A stretch of 64,000 nt of DNA from Paraburkholderia caribensis (GCF_002902945.1 NZ_CP026102.1:868001-932000); one strand, 5' to 3'; numbered from the stretch's first letter, positions 53,174 to 62,416 are shown. Numbers and translations: made by a program. The notes: generated by a model from the letters alone, not told the origin.

Positions 53174-54580
53174 TCAGGCGTCGATCATCTGGTCGACGGC
53201 GGACAGCGGGCGGCGCGCAGTGCGACCGGGCGCATCGGGGATGCCATCCGGTGTGTGGCCGGGCAACGCCGGGCCGGAGCGCATCAGCTTGAACATGTAG
53301 TAGATGCCCGTGCCGAACACGAGGAAGTAGATGACGACGAACGCCATCAACGAAATGCCGACCTGTTGCGCGGAAAGCGGCGACACGGCTTCGACGGTGC
53401 GCTTGACGCCATACACGACCCAAGGCTGGCGGCCGACTTCCGTCGTCACCCAGCCGGCGAGCAGCGACACAAAGCCAGTCGGTCCCATCGCGATCGCGAT
53501 GCGATGGAACCACTTCGCGTCGTACAGCTTGCCGCGGCGGCGCAGCGCCCAGGCGGCGAGTGCGAAGGCGATCATCGCGACGCCGAGGCCCGCCATCACG
53601 CGGAAGCTCCAGAACACGACGGTCGAATTTGGGCGGTCTTCTTTCGGGAAGCTCTTCAGCCCGCGGATTTCGCCGTCCCAGCTATGCGTGAGGATCAGGC
53701 TGCCGAGATGCGGAATCGACACGGCGTACTTCGTGGTTTCCGCCTGCATGTCGGGGATGCCGAACAGGTTCAGCGCGGTGCCGCCTTTCTCGGTGTCCCA
53801 CAGGCCTTCGATCGCCGCGATCTTCGCGGGCTGGTGTTCGCGCGTGTTGAGTCCGTGCGCGTCGCCGACGATGGCCTGGACGGGCGCGAGGACGAGCAGC
53901 ATCCACAGCGCCATCGAGAACATCTTCTTCACGGCGTTGTCGCGCCGTCCTTTGAGCAGATGCCATGCGCCGACCGCCGCGACGACGAGCGCCGTGACGA
54001 TGAACGCGGCGATCGCCATGTGCGCGAGGCGGTAGGGGAAAGAGGGGTTGAAGATGATCTTGAACCAGTCGACGGGGACGACATGGTTATCGACGATATC
54101 GAAGCCTTGCGGCGTCTGCATCCAGCTGTTGGAGGCGAGAATCCAGAACGTCGAGATCAGCGTGCCGATGGCGACCATCAGCGTTGCGCCGAAGTGGGCA
54201 CGCGGGCTGACGCGTTGCCAGCCGAACAGCATGATGCCGAGAAAGCCAGCTTCGAGGAAGAACGCGGTCATCACCTCGTACATCAGCAGCGGGCCAGTGA
54301 CGGGGCCGGCGAATGACGAGAAGCCCGACCAGTTCGTGCCGAACTCGTAGCTCATGACGACGCCGGAGACGACGCCCATGCCGAAGGCCACGGCGAAGAT
54401 CTTCGACCAGAACAGACAAAGATCTTTGTAGTAGGCCTTACCGGTTTTGAGCCAACGCCATTCGAGGACGGCGATGAAGCTGGCGAGCCCGATGCTGAGT
54501 GCAGGAAAGATGATGTGAAACGAGGCCGTGAACGCGAACTGCATGCGTGCGAGGTCGAAGGCGGAGATTGCGGTGGTCAT
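53174..54580 (-). CDS. cydA: cytochrome bd-type ubiquinol oxidase subunit I
   Basis: A 468-residue haem-bearing subunit. His22 in FTASFHIIFPALSIG is a haem ligand. The quinol-site region has NTREHQPAKIAAIEG. GRQPWVVYGVKRT near residue 390 is the family signature. The Q-loop is short, as in CioA-type oxidases, not the long E. coli type. The enzyme oxidises ubiquinol and reduces oxygen to water at high affinity. The start at 54580 (MTTAISAFDLARMQF) matches the family N-terminus, though the Shine-Dalgarno box is weak. Its upstream region is bounded by repeat element copy 4, 280 bp away. Confidence 0.94.
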   Translation of the reverse strand: MTTAISAFDLARMQFAFTASFHIIFPALSIGLASFIAVLEWRWLKTGKAYYKDLCLFWSKIFAVAFGMGVVSGVVMSYEFGTNWSGFSSFAGPVTGPLLMYEVMTAFFLEAGFLGIMLFGWQRVSPRAHFGATLMVAIGTLISTFWILASNSWMQTPQGFDIVDNHVVPVDWFKIIFNPSFPYRLAHMAIAAFIVTALVVAAVGAWHLLKGRRDNAVKKMFSMALWMLLVLAPVQAIVGDAHGLNTREHQPAKIAAIEGLWDTEKGGTALNLFGIPDMQAETTKYAVSIPHLGSLILTHSWDGEIRGLKSFPKEDRPNSTVVFWSFRVMAGLGVAMIAFALAAWALRRRGKLYDAKWFHRIAIAMGPTGFVSLLAGWVTTEVGRQPWVVYGVKRTVEAVSPLSAQQVGISLMAFVVIYFLVFGTGIYYMFKLMRSGPALPGHTPDGIPDAPGRTARRPLSAVDQMIDA

Positions 54581-54860
54581 GTGTCCGAATCCGGGTTCGT
54601 GCAGATGACCGCAAGCGTAGGGGAATGTTTGTTGTTTTGCTGCGGCGCTTTGTGTGGCGATTTGGCGCAGATTGGCGCGGATGCGGGTGCGGTTTTTTTC
54701 TGTAAGCAGTTGATCTGCATCAGGATTTGGTTTTGCTGGTCTGCGCGGCGGTCGCGTGCGTTTGCGGGGGAAGTGCGGCAATCGACCGCGTCGCAGCACG
54801 CTGTTTGTCGATGTCGCGCGACGCGGGTGTGTGGTGGGATGTCGCAGGGGCTTTGTTTTT

Positions 54861-55594
54861 TTGTCTGCGACGCTTTGGGGTGGTTTGATTGTGTTTGCGC
54901 CGGCATCCGCGTTGCGTTAGCGTGCTTCAGGCGTCGCCCCTGTGCGGGGCGGCACCTACTTTTCTTTGCCGCCGCAAAGAAAAGTAGGCAAAAGAAAGCG
55001 GCTCACACCGCCAGCGCTAATCCTTGCCTGAGGGCCCCCAAAGGTTCTTACACTTCACACGGCAACCACATGACCCACGTTCGTTGCCAACGCTCTTGCG
55101 GTGCGCCTCACCTGCTTCACATTCCATCATCACAGCACGCCGCTCCATGTAGTCCACCGCCGCCCAGGTGGCAAACTGTGTGTCGGTTGTCGCGTCGTAT
55201 AAGGTAGCGCTCTTACAGGGTGAGACGCGTGCGTTATCAGTCTGGAGTGGTGCGCGTATTACGCGAAAGCCTACACACAGTTTGCCACCTGGGCGGCCCA
55301 TACCATTCGCTGCCGCTTGCCCGAGTGCGGGTAATTGAAGCGGGTGAGGCGTTCATTCAGCGCGTTGGCAACGGGCAGCAACCGGGGCGCTGACGTGTGA
55401 AGTGTGGGGACGTTGGGGGCCCGTGGGCAAGAAGAAGAACTGGCGGTGTGAGCCGCTTTCTTTTGCCTACTTTTCTTTGCGGCGGCAAAGAAAAGTAGGT
55501 GCCGCCCCGCACAGGGGCGACGCTTGAAGCACGCTAACGCAACGCGGATGCCAGCACAAACACAAGCAAACCACCCTTAACGCGTCGCAGACAA
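54861..55594. repeat. nested inverted-repeat element, copy 4 (core state B)
   Basis: A 734-bp element between cydA (upstream side) and the tautomerase gene. The outer arms are 54861-55012 and 55442-55594 (152/153 bp), reaching TTGTCTGCGACG on the left and CGTCGCAGACAA on the right. The inner 28-bp arms are 55159-55186 and 55270-55297 (one mismatch), with an 83-bp core (55187-55269) oriented as in copies 1 and 3. The segments around the core are swapped and inverted relative to copies 1 and 3, so the core is flipped with respect to its own surroundings. Confidence 0.92.
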
Positions 55595-55605
55595 CGAAAA
55601 AACCC

Positions 55606-55794
55606 TTACCCAACATCAGACCAGAGCTTCCCGCCCGTAGCCCAATTCTCCCGCTTGACATCAACAAGCACAATATCAACAGAGCCCGGCTCGACATTCA
55701 GCGACTCGCACGTCGCCTTCGTGATGGCCTCCACGAACTGACGCTTCTGCTCAACAGTACGACCTTCAAAAAGCTCGATATGAAAAGTAGGCAT
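55606..55794 (-). CDS. 4-oxalocrotonate tautomerase-family protein
   Basis: A 62-residue protein with the tautomerase N-terminus Met-Pro-Thr; Pro1 after Met removal is the catalytic base. EGRTVEQKRQFVEAITKATC and VDIVLVDVKRENWATGGKL complete the beta-alpha-beta fold, including the region that carries the second arginine. The family acts on 2-hydroxymuconate or other enols. It may be co-transcribed with the aldolase gene upstream (25 bp gap). Confidence 0.9.
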   Translation of the reverse strand: MPTFHIELFEGRTVEQKRQFVEAITKATCESLNVEPGSVDIVLVDVKRENWATGGKLWSDVG

Positions 55795-55819
55795 GTCCAG
55801 TATTCCTTAGAAAAAAATC

Positions 55820-56599
55820 TCAACCCTTATAAGAAGCATCGATGCGATCAAGCTTCCGCAACAACGCTGGCCATTCAATGGCACCTTCAACCGCGCCTCC
55901 ATCGTAAAGCTGTTCAGCCGTGCGCTCAGCCACGGCCTCCGACGGCAACACCAGCGCGCCGCCGCCCGCCTGCGCCTGCAATTGAATCTCGCAAGCCTTG
56001 ATGAGCGTCGCCATCAGCACATACGCTTCCGCAACCGTGCGGCCCGTCGTCAGCGTGCCGTGATTGCGCAATAGCATCGCCGGCTTGTCGGCGAGATCGG
56101 CGACGAGGCGCTCGCCTTCCGCCGGCGTGAAGGCGAGCCCCTCATAGTCGTGATACGCAAGATACCCATGAAAGCGCAGCGCATGCTGCGAGCCCGGCAA
56201 GAGCCCATCCTTTTGCAGCGACACGGCAATACCCGCCGTATTGTGCAGATGCATCACGCAAAACGCGTCGGCGCGCGCCGCATGAACCGCCGCGTGCAAC
56301 GCGAAGCCGGTCGCGTTCACCGGATGCTCGCTCGCCCCGACGATGTTGCCCGCGATATCGATCTTCACCAGATTCGACGCGCACACTTCATCGAACGAGA
56401 GGCCGAACGGATTGATCAGAAAATGACCGGGCTCGTCGGGCACGCTCGCCGAAATATGCGTGTAGACGAGATCGTCCCAGCCGTTGAGCGCCGCAAGCCG
56501 GTACGCAGCGGCGAGATCGACCCGCGTGCGCTGCTCCGCTTCCGACATCGGCTTAGACTGCGCGATGCGGCCCGCAGGCGTATGAGCAAACGACGACAT
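55820..56599 (-). CDS. class II aldolase/adducin-family protein
   Basis: A 259-residue protein of the L-fuculose-phosphate aldolase/adducin fold. Zinc ligands are the two His of VMHLHNTAG and the His of LLRNHGTLTTG. The N-terminal part has LAALNGWDDLVYTHISASVP and FLINPFGLSFDEV. Many members in Burkholderiales act on unphosphorylated hydroxy-acids or have unassigned roles. The tautomerase gene follows within 25 bp, suggesting a joint catabolic function. Confidence 0.88.
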   Translation of the reverse strand: MSSFAHTPAGRIAQSKPMSEAEQRTRVDLAAAYRLAALNGWDDLVYTHISASVPDEPGHFLINPFGLSFDEVCASNLVKIDIAGNIVGASEHPVNATGFALHAAVHAARADAFCVMHLHNTAGIAVSLQKDGLLPGSQHALRFHGYLAYHDYEGLAFTPAEGERLVADLADKPAMLLRNHGTLTTGRTVAEAYVLMATLIKACEIQLQAQAGGGALVLPSEAVAERTAEQLYDGGAVEGAIEWPALLRKLDRIDASYKG

Positions 56600-56622
56600 G
56601 ACTTCTCCTGTTGCTGGCCGCT

Positions 56623-57582
56623 TCAGCCCCCAGGCGAAACGGCACGGGTTGCTTTCCGTCGACGCCCTGCGCCCGCAGATCTGTCGATCGCGGAATCAGG
56701 CACGCGGCTCAGGTTGCTGGTGTTCGAGCGGCGAGTATCGCGCATCAGCAAGCGAATCGTCCACGTCGCGACGACGAACGGCGCTGTCATCGCCGGCAGG
56801 CCCGATACGATTGCGGCGTGCTGCATCGCGACGGATACACCCACGCCAGCGAGCGCCGCCAGCACGCCGCAATCGGCTAGAGCGAGCGCCGCGAGCGCGC
56901 CATTGAATCCTAACAGGCCCGCGCCGAACGATGCGCCGTCCGCGCCGATCAGCCAATGCGCAAGGGTCGCGAGCGCCGCACCCGCGAGCGCGAACAGCGC
57001 GGAACGCACCGACGACAGTGCAATGCCGCCAAGTATCAACGCCCCCGGCAGCGCACCGCACGCAAACGATGTCTGCGCCACACCCGTCAGCAAGCCGCGC
57101 ATTGAATCGAACCCTGAAATCGCATCGCTCGCTGCTACGTGCGCCGTCGGCAAATAGACAAGCGGCAGCCACGCCCACGTCACAAGCAGGCAAGGGCTCG
57201 AATAGAAGCCAAGACCGCGCGAGCGCAATAGCCGTTCCCACGGGCCGAGCAGCCATGCAGCCGCCGTCGCCGCGATTATCGCAACGGCCATCGCGGTGGC
57301 GTCGTCGTCGATAAAGGTGGATGCGGCAAGTCCCGCGAGCGCGCCGTTGAAGCCGTGCAGTCCGTCGTGTGTATCGGCGGGATCGTAGCCGCGCAATACG
57401 GCGCCCACGTTCGCCGCGATCGCGCCCGTCAGTGCGGCGCATGCGAGGCGCACATCGCTGACTAGCCACCCCGCCAGCACGCACGCACCCGTCGCTGCGT
57501 TCCGTTGCAGGACGATCTGGCTGAAGCTGCGCAGCAACGTGCGCAATGGATCGAAGGGTGCTTCATGGTGCGCGGCGGACAT
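56623..57582 (-). CDS. urea transporter (UT family)
   Basis: A 319-residue membrane protein with two homologous halves, each bearing the UT signature (LHGFNGALAGLA near residue 76 and GAGLLGFNGALAALAL near residue 225). WEKLL-like WERLLRSRGLGFYSSPCLLVTW lies in the first half, and about ten helices are present. It forms a passive urea channel. No urease or urea amidolyase gene is visible in the window. It lies 23 bp upstream of the class II aldolase gene on the same strand, so the two may be co-transcribed despite no obvious functional link. The last 40 residues are polar and basic. Confidence 0.86.
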   Translation of the reverse strand: MSAAHHEAPFDPLRTLLRSFSQIVLQRNAATGACVLAGWLVSDVRLACAALTGAIAANVGAVLRGYDPADTHDGLHGFNGALAGLAASTFIDDDATAMAVAIIAATAAAWLLGPWERLLRSRGLGFYSSPCLLVTWAWLPLVYLPTAHVAASDAISGFDSMRGLLTGVAQTSFACGALPGALILGGIALSSVRSALFALAGAALATLAHWLIGADGASFGAGLLGFNGALAALALADCGVLAALAGVGVSVAMQHAAIVSGLPAMTAPFVVATWTIRLLMRDTRRSNTSNLSRVPDSAIDRSAGAGRRRKATRAVSPGG

Positions 57583-57827
57583 GGGTAATACCGTTTCAAC
57601 TGACGTGACGAAGACGTGACGACGCCGCGCGAGGCGGAACTCACGCGGCGCTTTCGATTCGAAGCAGACGAACCGCGAGCATAGGGCAGGCGAGACGCGA
57701 ACGGCATGCGCACGCGTTGATAGCGGCTATTTGAGCGAGCCGGTCGCGCGACTCATCGGTCCGCGTGGCGCGTTACGATCACATCCATGGTCGCATCATT
57801 CCCGGCGATCCCACAGGAGACAGATTC

Positions 57828-58382
57828 ATGCGTGAAGTGCGATGGACCCCGGAAGAGGGCGAAGGCGTCGAGCATCTCGCATTCGACGCGCGCGCCGACG
57901 GCTTTTACGCCGAAAGCGTGCTGGTCGGCGAGCGCGATGGCCGCGCATACGGCCTGACGTATCGCGTGAAATGCGATCCGCAATGGCGCACGCTGCATGC
58001 GTGGCTGAAGGTGACGGGCGGCCCCGAACTCGAATTGCACGGCGACGGCGAAGGCAACTGGCGCGATGGGCATGGGCTCGTATTGCCGTCGCTGGCGGGC
58101 TGCATCGATATCGACATCGCCGCCACGCCGTTCACGAACACGCTGCCGATCCGCCGCTTGAAACTGGCCAAGGGCGCGCGCGAGCCGATTGGCGTCGTGT
58201 TCATTTCGACGCCCGATTTACAGGTCTCGCGCGTCGAGCAGGCCTACACGTGCATCGAGCCGGACAGCGAGTACCGCTACGAAGGCATCGACACCGGCTT
58301 CGCGGCGGAGCTGAAAGTGGACGGGGACGGACTGGTCATCGACTATCCGACGATGTTCACGCGCACCTTGCCGCCAGTCTGA
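57828..58382 (+). CDS. DUF1089 (putative glycolipid-binding) protein
   Basis: A 184-residue soluble beta-rich protein. AGGAGA at 57815-57820 sets the ATG at 57828. Segments such as VRWTPEEGEGVEHLAF, GLTYRVKCDPQWRTLHAWL, NWRDGHGLVLPSLAGCIDID and IDYPTMFTRTLPPV match the DUF1089 putative glycolipid-binding family. No signal peptide and no catalytic motif are evident. The function is unknown. Confidence 0.85.
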   Translation: MREVRWTPEEGEGVEHLAFDARADGFYAESVLVGERDGRAYGLTYRVKCDPQWRTLHAWLKVTGGPELELHGDGEGNWRDGHGLVLPSLAGCIDIDIAATPFTNTLPIRRLKLAKGAREPIGVVFISTPDLQVSRVEQAYTCIEPDSEYRYEGIDTGFAAELKVDGDGLVIDYPTMFTRTLPPV

Positions 58383-58439
58383 CGCGACGCTTCACGCCCG
58401 CCGTCGAACGCGTCGATGCATTCCGGCCTGGTGCGCGCT

Positions 58440-59006
58440 TTAGTCGCTGGCCGCTTCTGCGTCGGCGGGCAGTGCGTCGCTGCCTTGTCCGAGCGCACGC
58501 TGCATCACCGTCGAGTCGAGCCAGCGACCATGCTTGAAGCCGACGGCCTTCAACGTGCCGACCAGTTCGAATCCTGCATTACGGTGCAGCGACATCGAGC
58601 CGCCGCGTCCGCCGTCGGCGATGACGGCGATCATCTGGCGCCACGGGCCCTGCTCGCATCGATCGATGAGTTCCGCGAGCAGCGCGCGTCCGACGCCGCG
58701 GCCACGGCACGCATCGTCGATATAGATCGAGTCTTCGATCGTAAAGCGATACGCGATTCGCGGACGATAGAGCGTCGCATACGCGTAGCCCGCGATCTTG
58801 CCGTCGACGATCGCCACGATATACGGCAAGCCATGCGAAAGCACGGCGGCGCGGCGCTGCCGCAAATCGTCGACGGACGGCGGCGTCTCTTCGAACGAAG
58901 CGACGCCTGTCAGCACGTGGTGCGCGTAGATGGCCTGGATGGCGTGGAAGTCGGCGTCGGTGGCGTCGCGGATGACGGGCGCGGCGGCCGGAGAGGTCTC
59001 GCTCAT
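58440..59006 (-). CDS. GNAT N-acetyltransferase (phosphinothricin acetyltransferase-like)
   Basis: A 188-residue GNAT enzyme. The N-terminus has IRDATDADFHAIQAIYAHHV, typical of the Pat/Bar group. The acetyl-CoA loop is DDACRGRGVGRALLAELI (about 98-115). HRNAGFELVGTLKAVGFKHG lies near the C-terminus. It likely acetylates the amino group of an amino-acid-like toxin or of methionine sulfone/sulfoximine. It is convergent with the DUF1089 gene. Confidence 0.9.
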   Translation of the reverse strand: MSETSPAAAPVIRDATDADFHAIQAIYAHHVLTGVASFEETPPSVDDLRQRRAAVLSHGLPYIVAIVDGKIAGYAYATLYRPRIAYRFTIEDSIYIDDACRGRGVGRALLAELIDRCEQGPWRQMIAVIADGGRGGSMSLHRNAGFELVGTLKAVGFKHGRWLDSTVMQRALGQGSDALPADAEAASD

Positions 59007-59111
59007 TGTGTCGGGTTGCGGTGTCGAGGCTGGAAACGCTCACTATGCCTGCGGCGCGCAAGGAAATGAAGCGGGTCAAAAATGGCGGCGGCCTGCGCGA
59101 CGGGCGCCGAT

Positions 59112-59237
59112 GAGGGTGAGCCGATCCAGGAGGGTGAGCCGATCCAGGAGGGTGAGCCGATCCAGGATGGTGAGCCGATCCAGGAGGGTGAGCCGATCCA
59201 GGATGGTGAGCCAATCCAGGATGGTGAGCCAATCCAG
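59112..59237. repeat. 18-bp tandem repeat, seven units
   Basis: The unit GAGGGTGAGCCGATCCAG is repeated seven times without gaps, with G/T and G/A variants. It lies between the acetyltransferase start and the FUSC gene. As a multiple of three it leaves a frame open on each strand. On the plus strand it would spell Glu/Asp-Gly-Glu-Pro-Ile-Gln units (within 59082-59375), on the minus strand Leu-Asp-Arg-Leu-Thr. I do not consider either a gene on present evidence. It is probably a variable-number minisatellite. Confidence 0.9.
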
Positions 59238-59341
59238 GAGCCATGGCTGCCGCTCGTCTGCGCCGATCGAGGCGCCGGTACAATTCGAACCAGCCACGCC
59301 GATGCCAGTCATAGAGTGCCTTCCCGCCTGCAGGAGCAGCC

Positions 59342-60445
59342 ATGTCGACCGCTTCGTACGCCCACAAGCCGCTGACGCCGTTTCGCCGCGCGCTCGCGCG
59401 CTTCTCGCTTTCGGAAAACGCCAAGTACGTCAAGCTCGCGCTCGGGCTATGGATCGGCTTCTGGGTTCCGTATAGCCTCGGTTATCCCGAGGCGGCCGTC
59501 GCGCTCGCCAGTTCGACGATGCTCACGCTCGCGCTCGGCAGTTCGATCTCCGCCGCACGCGGCTACTTCTATCGACGCGTGATGTCGAACGTCGTCGCGA
59601 TGCCGATCGCCACGCTCGTGATCTGGCTCACGGCGCCGCATCTGTTGCTTGGCACGCTGCTGTTGCCGCTTGTGATCTTCGCGATCGTGCGCCTGAGGCC
59701 GTCGCTGTTCCAGATGACGAGCATCACGATTCCGATGACGCTCGTGCTCTACACAGGCGAACATATTCCGCTGCTCGAACAGCGCCTGATCGGCGTCGTG
59801 CTGGGCATGCTGCTCGGCTTCATCATCCAGCAGGTAGCCTTTCCGCCCGATCACGGCTTCTGGGCGAACCGCCTCGTCAACGACGGCAACGAACAGGCGT
59901 TGCAAGCGCTCGGTCAGATCGCGTCGGGCCAGCACGATCCGGCGCAACTGAAAACGCTCATCGGCCAGTTGCGCAAGACGAGCACCGACCTGAAGGAATC
60001 GCACGATCTGCTCAAGCTCGATCTGCAGCAGGCGTGGATGTCGCCGCATCTGCAGCGCAATCGCGACCGGCTGCCGCTGTTCTGGTGTTACCACGAACTG
60101 TTCGACTCACTCGTCAACTTCCTGGAGACGGTCGATACGTTTCACGAGCAGTTCGCCGCGCTCGATCCCCGCTGGCGCGAAGCGTTCCTCGCCGGGCTCG
60201 CCAGGCTGCTCGAAGCGCACGGGAAGCTCGCGCTGGTGGCCGATCTGCGAGTCGAGCGCGCGGCGCTCGAAAAGAAGCCCTTGCAGATGGACGCATTGCG
60301 CGAGATCGTTGATACCTTGCCCGCGCCCGGCGTGTTCACGAGCGTCTATCTGGGCCATCTGGCGGGTTACGGGATTCTGCTGTGCCGGCTGAGCGACATG
60401 CATACGCAGCATCTGGCGGCCGCGCAGCCGTCAAAGGCGATGTGA
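59342..60445 (+). CDS. FUSC/aromatic-acid-exporter-family membrane protein, single-domain
   Basis: A 367-residue protein. Six hydrophobic helices lie within about residues 28-175 (KYVKLALGLWIGFWVPY, the FUSC-like start). A soluble, helical 190-residue C-terminal domain has no nucleotide motif. It is about half the size of the FUSC protein at 2762-4939. AGGAGCAGCC precedes the ATG. It may work as an oligomeric exporter. The 18-bp minisatellite lies 105 bp upstream of its start and could affect expression. Confidence 0.78.
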   Translation: MSTASYAHKPLTPFRRALARFSLSENAKYVKLALGLWIGFWVPYSLGYPEAAVALASSTMLTLALGSSISAARGYFYRRVMSNVVAMPIATLVIWLTAPHLLLGTLLLPLVIFAIVRLRPSLFQMTSITIPMTLVLYTGEHIPLLEQRLIGVVLGMLLGFIIQQVAFPPDHGFWANRLVNDGNEQALQALGQIASGQHDPAQLKTLIGQLRKTSTDLKESHDLLKLDLQQAWMSPHLQRNRDRLPLFWCYHELFDSLVNFLETVDTFHEQFAALDPRWREAFLAGLARLLEAHGKLALVADLRVERAALEKKPLQMDALREIVDTLPAPGVFTSVYLGHLAGYGILLCRLSDMHTQHLAAAQPSKAM

Positions 60446-60577
60446 GGCATGCCGCAAAAAGGCGGCGCGGCCAGCGGCATGTGAAGAAGCCCTCTATACC
60501 ACGGGCCGCCCGCCTGCCGGACTGTCGATTAACATGCGTGCTCTTGCAACGTTCGCCTCGCCGATGCGAGCTTTCTC

Positions 60578-61132
60578 ATGAACCTGCTGTTACGCCTGTT
60601 CCTCACTTTCCTGTTGAGTCCGCGCCGCGGGCATCTGCATGTGCTCGATACCTGCGTCACGCCGTTTCGCGTGTGGCCGAACGATCTCGACGTGCTGCGC
60701 CATATGACGAACGGCCGCTACTTCACGATCCTCGATCTGGCGCGCGTCGACCTGATGATCCGCTCGCGCGTCTGGCCGCAGATCAAACGGCAGGGCTGGT
60801 ATCCCGTCGTCACGCTGGAGACGATGCGCTTTCATCGCTCACTGGAGTTGTGGGACCGCTATGACGTCGCGACGCGTGTGATCGGCTGGGACGAACGGCA
60901 CGTGTTTCTCGAGCAGGCGTTCATCCGCGATGGCGTGCAGGTTGCGCTGGGCGTCGTGCGCACGCGCTTTCTGAAGCGCAGCGGCGGCACCGTGCCGACA
61001 GGCGAACTGCTCGGGCTGGCGGGTGTCACCCAGGCGTCGCCCGCGTTGCCCGAGTGGGTCGTGCAGTGGAGCGCGGCGGAAGGCGGGATGACGCCGCCCG
61101 CCGCACCGCGCGAGATGTCCGCACGCAGTTGA
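60578..61132 (+). CDS. hotdog-fold thioesterase (4HBT/THEM6-like)
   Basis: A 184-residue protein. A hydrophobic N-terminal anchor (NLLLRLFLTFLLSP) precedes a hotdog domain with PFRVWPNDLDVLRHMTNGRY. The Asp there is in the position of the 4HBT catalytic acid. LWDRYDVATRVIGWDERHVF and LGVVRTRFLKRSGG follow. It probably hydrolyses acyl-CoA thioesters at the membrane. The chain length preference is unknown. Confidence 0.85.
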   Translation: MNLLLRLFLTFLLSPRRGHLHVLDTCVTPFRVWPNDLDVLRHMTNGRYFTILDLARVDLMIRSRVWPQIKRQGWYPVVTLETMRFHRSLELWDRYDVATRVIGWDERHVFLEQAFIRDGVQVALGVVRTRFLKRSGGTVPTGELLGLAGVTQASPALPEWVVQWSAAEGGMTPPAAPREMSARS

Positions 61133-61184
61133 ACGGCACGCGACGCGCTTGCCGAGGTGCGCGCCGCGCGGCGCCGGGCCAGGG

Positions 61185-61400
61185 TCAGGCGCGCGCCGTT
61201 GCATGCGGCACGACGGCCGCGCCGTGCGGTCCATCGCCTCCCGGTCCTCCGCCAGGACCGCCGCCGCCAGGACCGCCGCCGCCGGGCCCACCGCCGTGGC
61301 CCGGTCCGCCGCCGTCCCAGCCAGGCCCCGGTCCCCACCAGCATCCGGACAACGTGGCGGTCAATGCGGCCATGACGGCCAGAATCGCGAGCTTGCGCAT
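61185..61400 (-). CDS. small Gly/Pro-rich lipoprotein
   Basis: A 71-residue protein. AAGGAG about 6 bp before the ATG supports the start. The signal peptide MRKLAILAVMAALTATLSGC ends in a lipobox (LSGC, Cys20). The mature part has WWGPGPGWDGG and then repeated Gly-Gly-Pro-Gly units made by short DNA repeats, and ends PHGAAVVPHATARA. The gene has an antisense position relative to nothing known and overlaps no supported gene. The function is unknown; it is probably an outer-membrane-associated small lipoprotein. Confidence 0.72.
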   Translation of the reverse strand: MRKLAILAVMAALTATLSGCWWGPGPGWDGGGPGHGGGPGGGGPGGGGPGGGPGGDGPHGAAVVPHATARA

Positions 61401-61681
61401 CGATTGCTCCTTCAATGGGTTGTGCATGTCGCCGCACCGCTGCGAACATGCGCGGCGCAGTGCGAAGCCGCACCTTACCCATCCTGGGACAATCGCGTTT
61501 AACAGCCTCGTTACAGATTCAACAGAAGTTTGCGAGCCGCGGCGTGCCCAACGTGCCGTGGAAGGGCGCCCGAAGGCCCGCCGCGCATGGCGTTGCACGT
61601 CTGCGCTACGCGGCGGCGTCCGTCACGCTCTGTCTGACTTTGTAAGGGACGTTAAGGCATTCGCAGGCGGACTGCGTCGCC

Positions 61682-62416
61682 TTACTTCTTGTTGCGCCGC
61701 TTGCTGTTCGTGTCGCGCCATTCGATCATCGCGCGCAGCAGCACGACGCTCTGTTCGTCGATGATCGCGCAGAGCTGCTTGAGCCGCGCACCGTCGATCG
61801 ACTTCCACTGCAACGCCGCCAGTGCCGTGCAGCGCGTGAGATGAAAGGACACGAGCTGTCCGTTGATCGCCAGCAGGCGGATCACCGTTTCGGGATCGTC
61901 AGCCGGCTTGCCCAGCAGGCGCCCGATGATTTCCGAGCTCACGCTCAAAAGCGGCTTGCGCATGCGCTCGTTCAGGCGTTCGGCGGCGAACGCCGGGCCG
62001 AGTCCCGCCTGCTCGCGCGCCATGAATAACCGCCAGGTGGCAGGCGTCTCCGTCGTGAACAGATAACTGGCGACGCGCGCCTGAATCGCGCGAAACGCGT
62101 CGATCAGCTCGTCGTCGGAAGGGTTGGCGTCGAGCACGGTTTGCGCGGCCGCGACGGCATCCGCGAAGTAGTCCGCCACGTTCGCCATGATGTATTCGAC
62201 GCAGGCCTGATAGACGCCTTCCTTGTTGTCGAAGTAATACACCAGCGCGGGCGCGTTGACGCCCGCATGCTCGGCGATGTCGCGCGTGGATGCACCTTCG
62301 AAGCCGCGTTCGCCGAACAGGCTCAGCGCCGCCTCGATGATTTTCGCGCGGGTCTCTTCGCCGCGCTGGTAGCCGCCTTCCGCTGCGGGGCGGTGTCTCG
62401 GTGTGCGTGTCGTCAC
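61682..62416 (-). CDS. TetR-family regulator (CecR/YbiH-like)
   Basis: A 244-residue regulator. The HTH at about 20-70 has TRAKIIEAALSLFGERGFEG, TRDIAEHAGVNAPALVYYF and FDNKEGVYQACV. The large helical C-terminal part matches the CecR type (ARVASYLFTTETPATWRLFM, REQAGLGPAFAAER). The GTG at 62416 is taken as start because the longer frame begins at a TTG in the promoter region. It is divergent from the HlyD/EmrB efflux genes (127 bp) and very likely represses them. Confidence 0.87.
   Translation of the reverse strand: MTTRTPRHRPAAEGGYQRGEETRAKIIEAALSLFGERGFEGASTRDIAEHAGVNAPALVYYFDNKEGVYQACVEYIMANVADYFADAVAAAQTVLDANPSDDELIDAFRAIQARVASYLFTTETPATWRLFMAREQAGLGPAFAAERLNERMRKPLLSVSSEIIGRLLGKPADDPETVIRLLAINGQLVSFHLTRCTALAALQWKSIDGARLKQLCAIIDEQSVVLLRAMIEWRDTNSKRRNKK

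Noticed and set aside
57583..57827. Guanidine-type riboswitch upstream of the urea transporter
   Set aside because: A GC-rich hairpin and repeated GTGACGA words are present, but I cannot build the paired ACGR-loop hairpins that the class requires.
59112..59237. Possible CRISPR array
   Set aside because: The 18-bp units are directly adjacent with no spacers, so it is a tandem repeat. No cas genes are present.
59082..59375. 97-codon frame across the 18-bp repeat as a gene
   Set aside because: It has no ribosome-binding site of note, overlaps the start of the FUSC gene, and is open mainly because the repeat is a multiple of three.
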